Source of the DNA: Oasisia sp. SBJ-2009
Lineage: Eukaryota; Annelida; Polychaeta; Sabellida; Siboglinidae
Direction of reading: 5' to 3'
DNA: 64,000 nucleotides
NCBI GenBank assembly: GCA_964017155.1
Contig: OZ024855.1
Coordinates: 2,579,991 to 2,643,990, forward strand
A model generated the notes under the pieces. That model was not told the origin of the DNA and did no database searches. It worked only from the letters and a program-made list of their open reading frames with translations. A program made the position numbers and the translations under genes. Below, in pieces: positions 63,721 to 64,000 of the stretch (the first letter of the stretch is position 1; each line of letters opens with the position of its first letter).

Positions 63721-64000
63721 CCGGCCACCCGTCATTTGGACGGGCAAAATTTGAAAGTTGTGATTTTGGACGGGTAGTATTTTTGGATGGACGGGTCCGC
63801 CCAACTACCCCGTCCTTGTTGTTTTTTTCTGCGAGCAAGCCCGTCCATGTCGTTTTTTCGCTGTCAAGTCCGCCATAGGTTTATCTAGAGACCCGTCCAC
63901 CCGTCATTTGGACGGGTAAAAACAAATATGGACGGGCAGAAATATGAAGGACGGGGTGTGGACGGGCAAAAAAAAAAAACATAGATATTGTCCAAAAACA
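63700..64000. repeat. Two tandem copies of the dispersed GC-hairpin repeat
   Basis: The hairpin CCCGTCATTTGGACGGG occurs at 63,728-63,744 and 63,900-63,916, each followed by further ACGGG words. The second copy is preceded by the same TTTATCTAGAGACCCG as the copy at 56.9 kb and runs off the window. Confidence 0.8.

Noticed and set aside
62917..63878. Long frames on both strands with repeated RPVYHGLTQ or DGSLGEAVV
   Set aside because: They are an artefact of the 27-bp array. No start context, splice site or domain supports a gene.

Overview
The window is nuclear DNA of an invertebrate animal. It has split genes with GT-AG introns, AT-rich introns, a LINE, SINEs, MITE-like elements and very many minisatellites. 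I cannot name the species. A lancelet or a marine lophotrochozoan such as a mollusc would fit, but the sequence does not decide.

Layout. Positions 1-9,540 are transposable-element territory: a long inverted-repeat element (arms about 313-1,819 and 8,427-9,533). It encloses a 145-bp tandem repeat, a decayed LINE (about 2,245-5,660, minus strand) and AT-rich repeats. One arm carries a separate 821-bp MITE flanked by TTAA. Positions 10,970-12,440 (plus strand) hold a three-exon PLAC8/cornifelin-like gene of 158 codons. From 61,878 down to 14,247 (minus strand) lies nearly all of a UBR5 (HYD/EDD) HECT E3 ubiquitin ligase gene. Forty-nine exons join in one open frame of about 2,982 codons. Only the exon with the initiator ATG is missing, presumably beyond 64,000. 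The two genes are convergent. I see no functional link between them.

The UBR5 product shows, in order: an N-terminal segment, a UBA domain (exons 4-6), a conserved propeller-like region (exons 8-17), a UBR-type zinc finger (exons 22-24), acidic linkers (exons 30-33), a large exon 37 with a divergent insert, the start of the HECT region (exons 39-40), an embedded MLLE/PABC domain (exons 42-43), and the HECT lobes with the catalytic cysteine in exon 49.

The most striking feature is that the UBR5 introns are packed with tandem arrays (units of 16 to 104 bp, up to about 174 copies), and many start exactly at a splice junction. At exons 7, 40 and 45 the repeat unit includes the 3' splice site plus the first exonic bases, so the intron carries strings of duplicate acceptors. 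Where I translated through them, using an upstream copy meets an early stop. The inverted-repeat element is also unusual: its right arm is an approximately 96-bp array dense in matches to the CTCF core motif.
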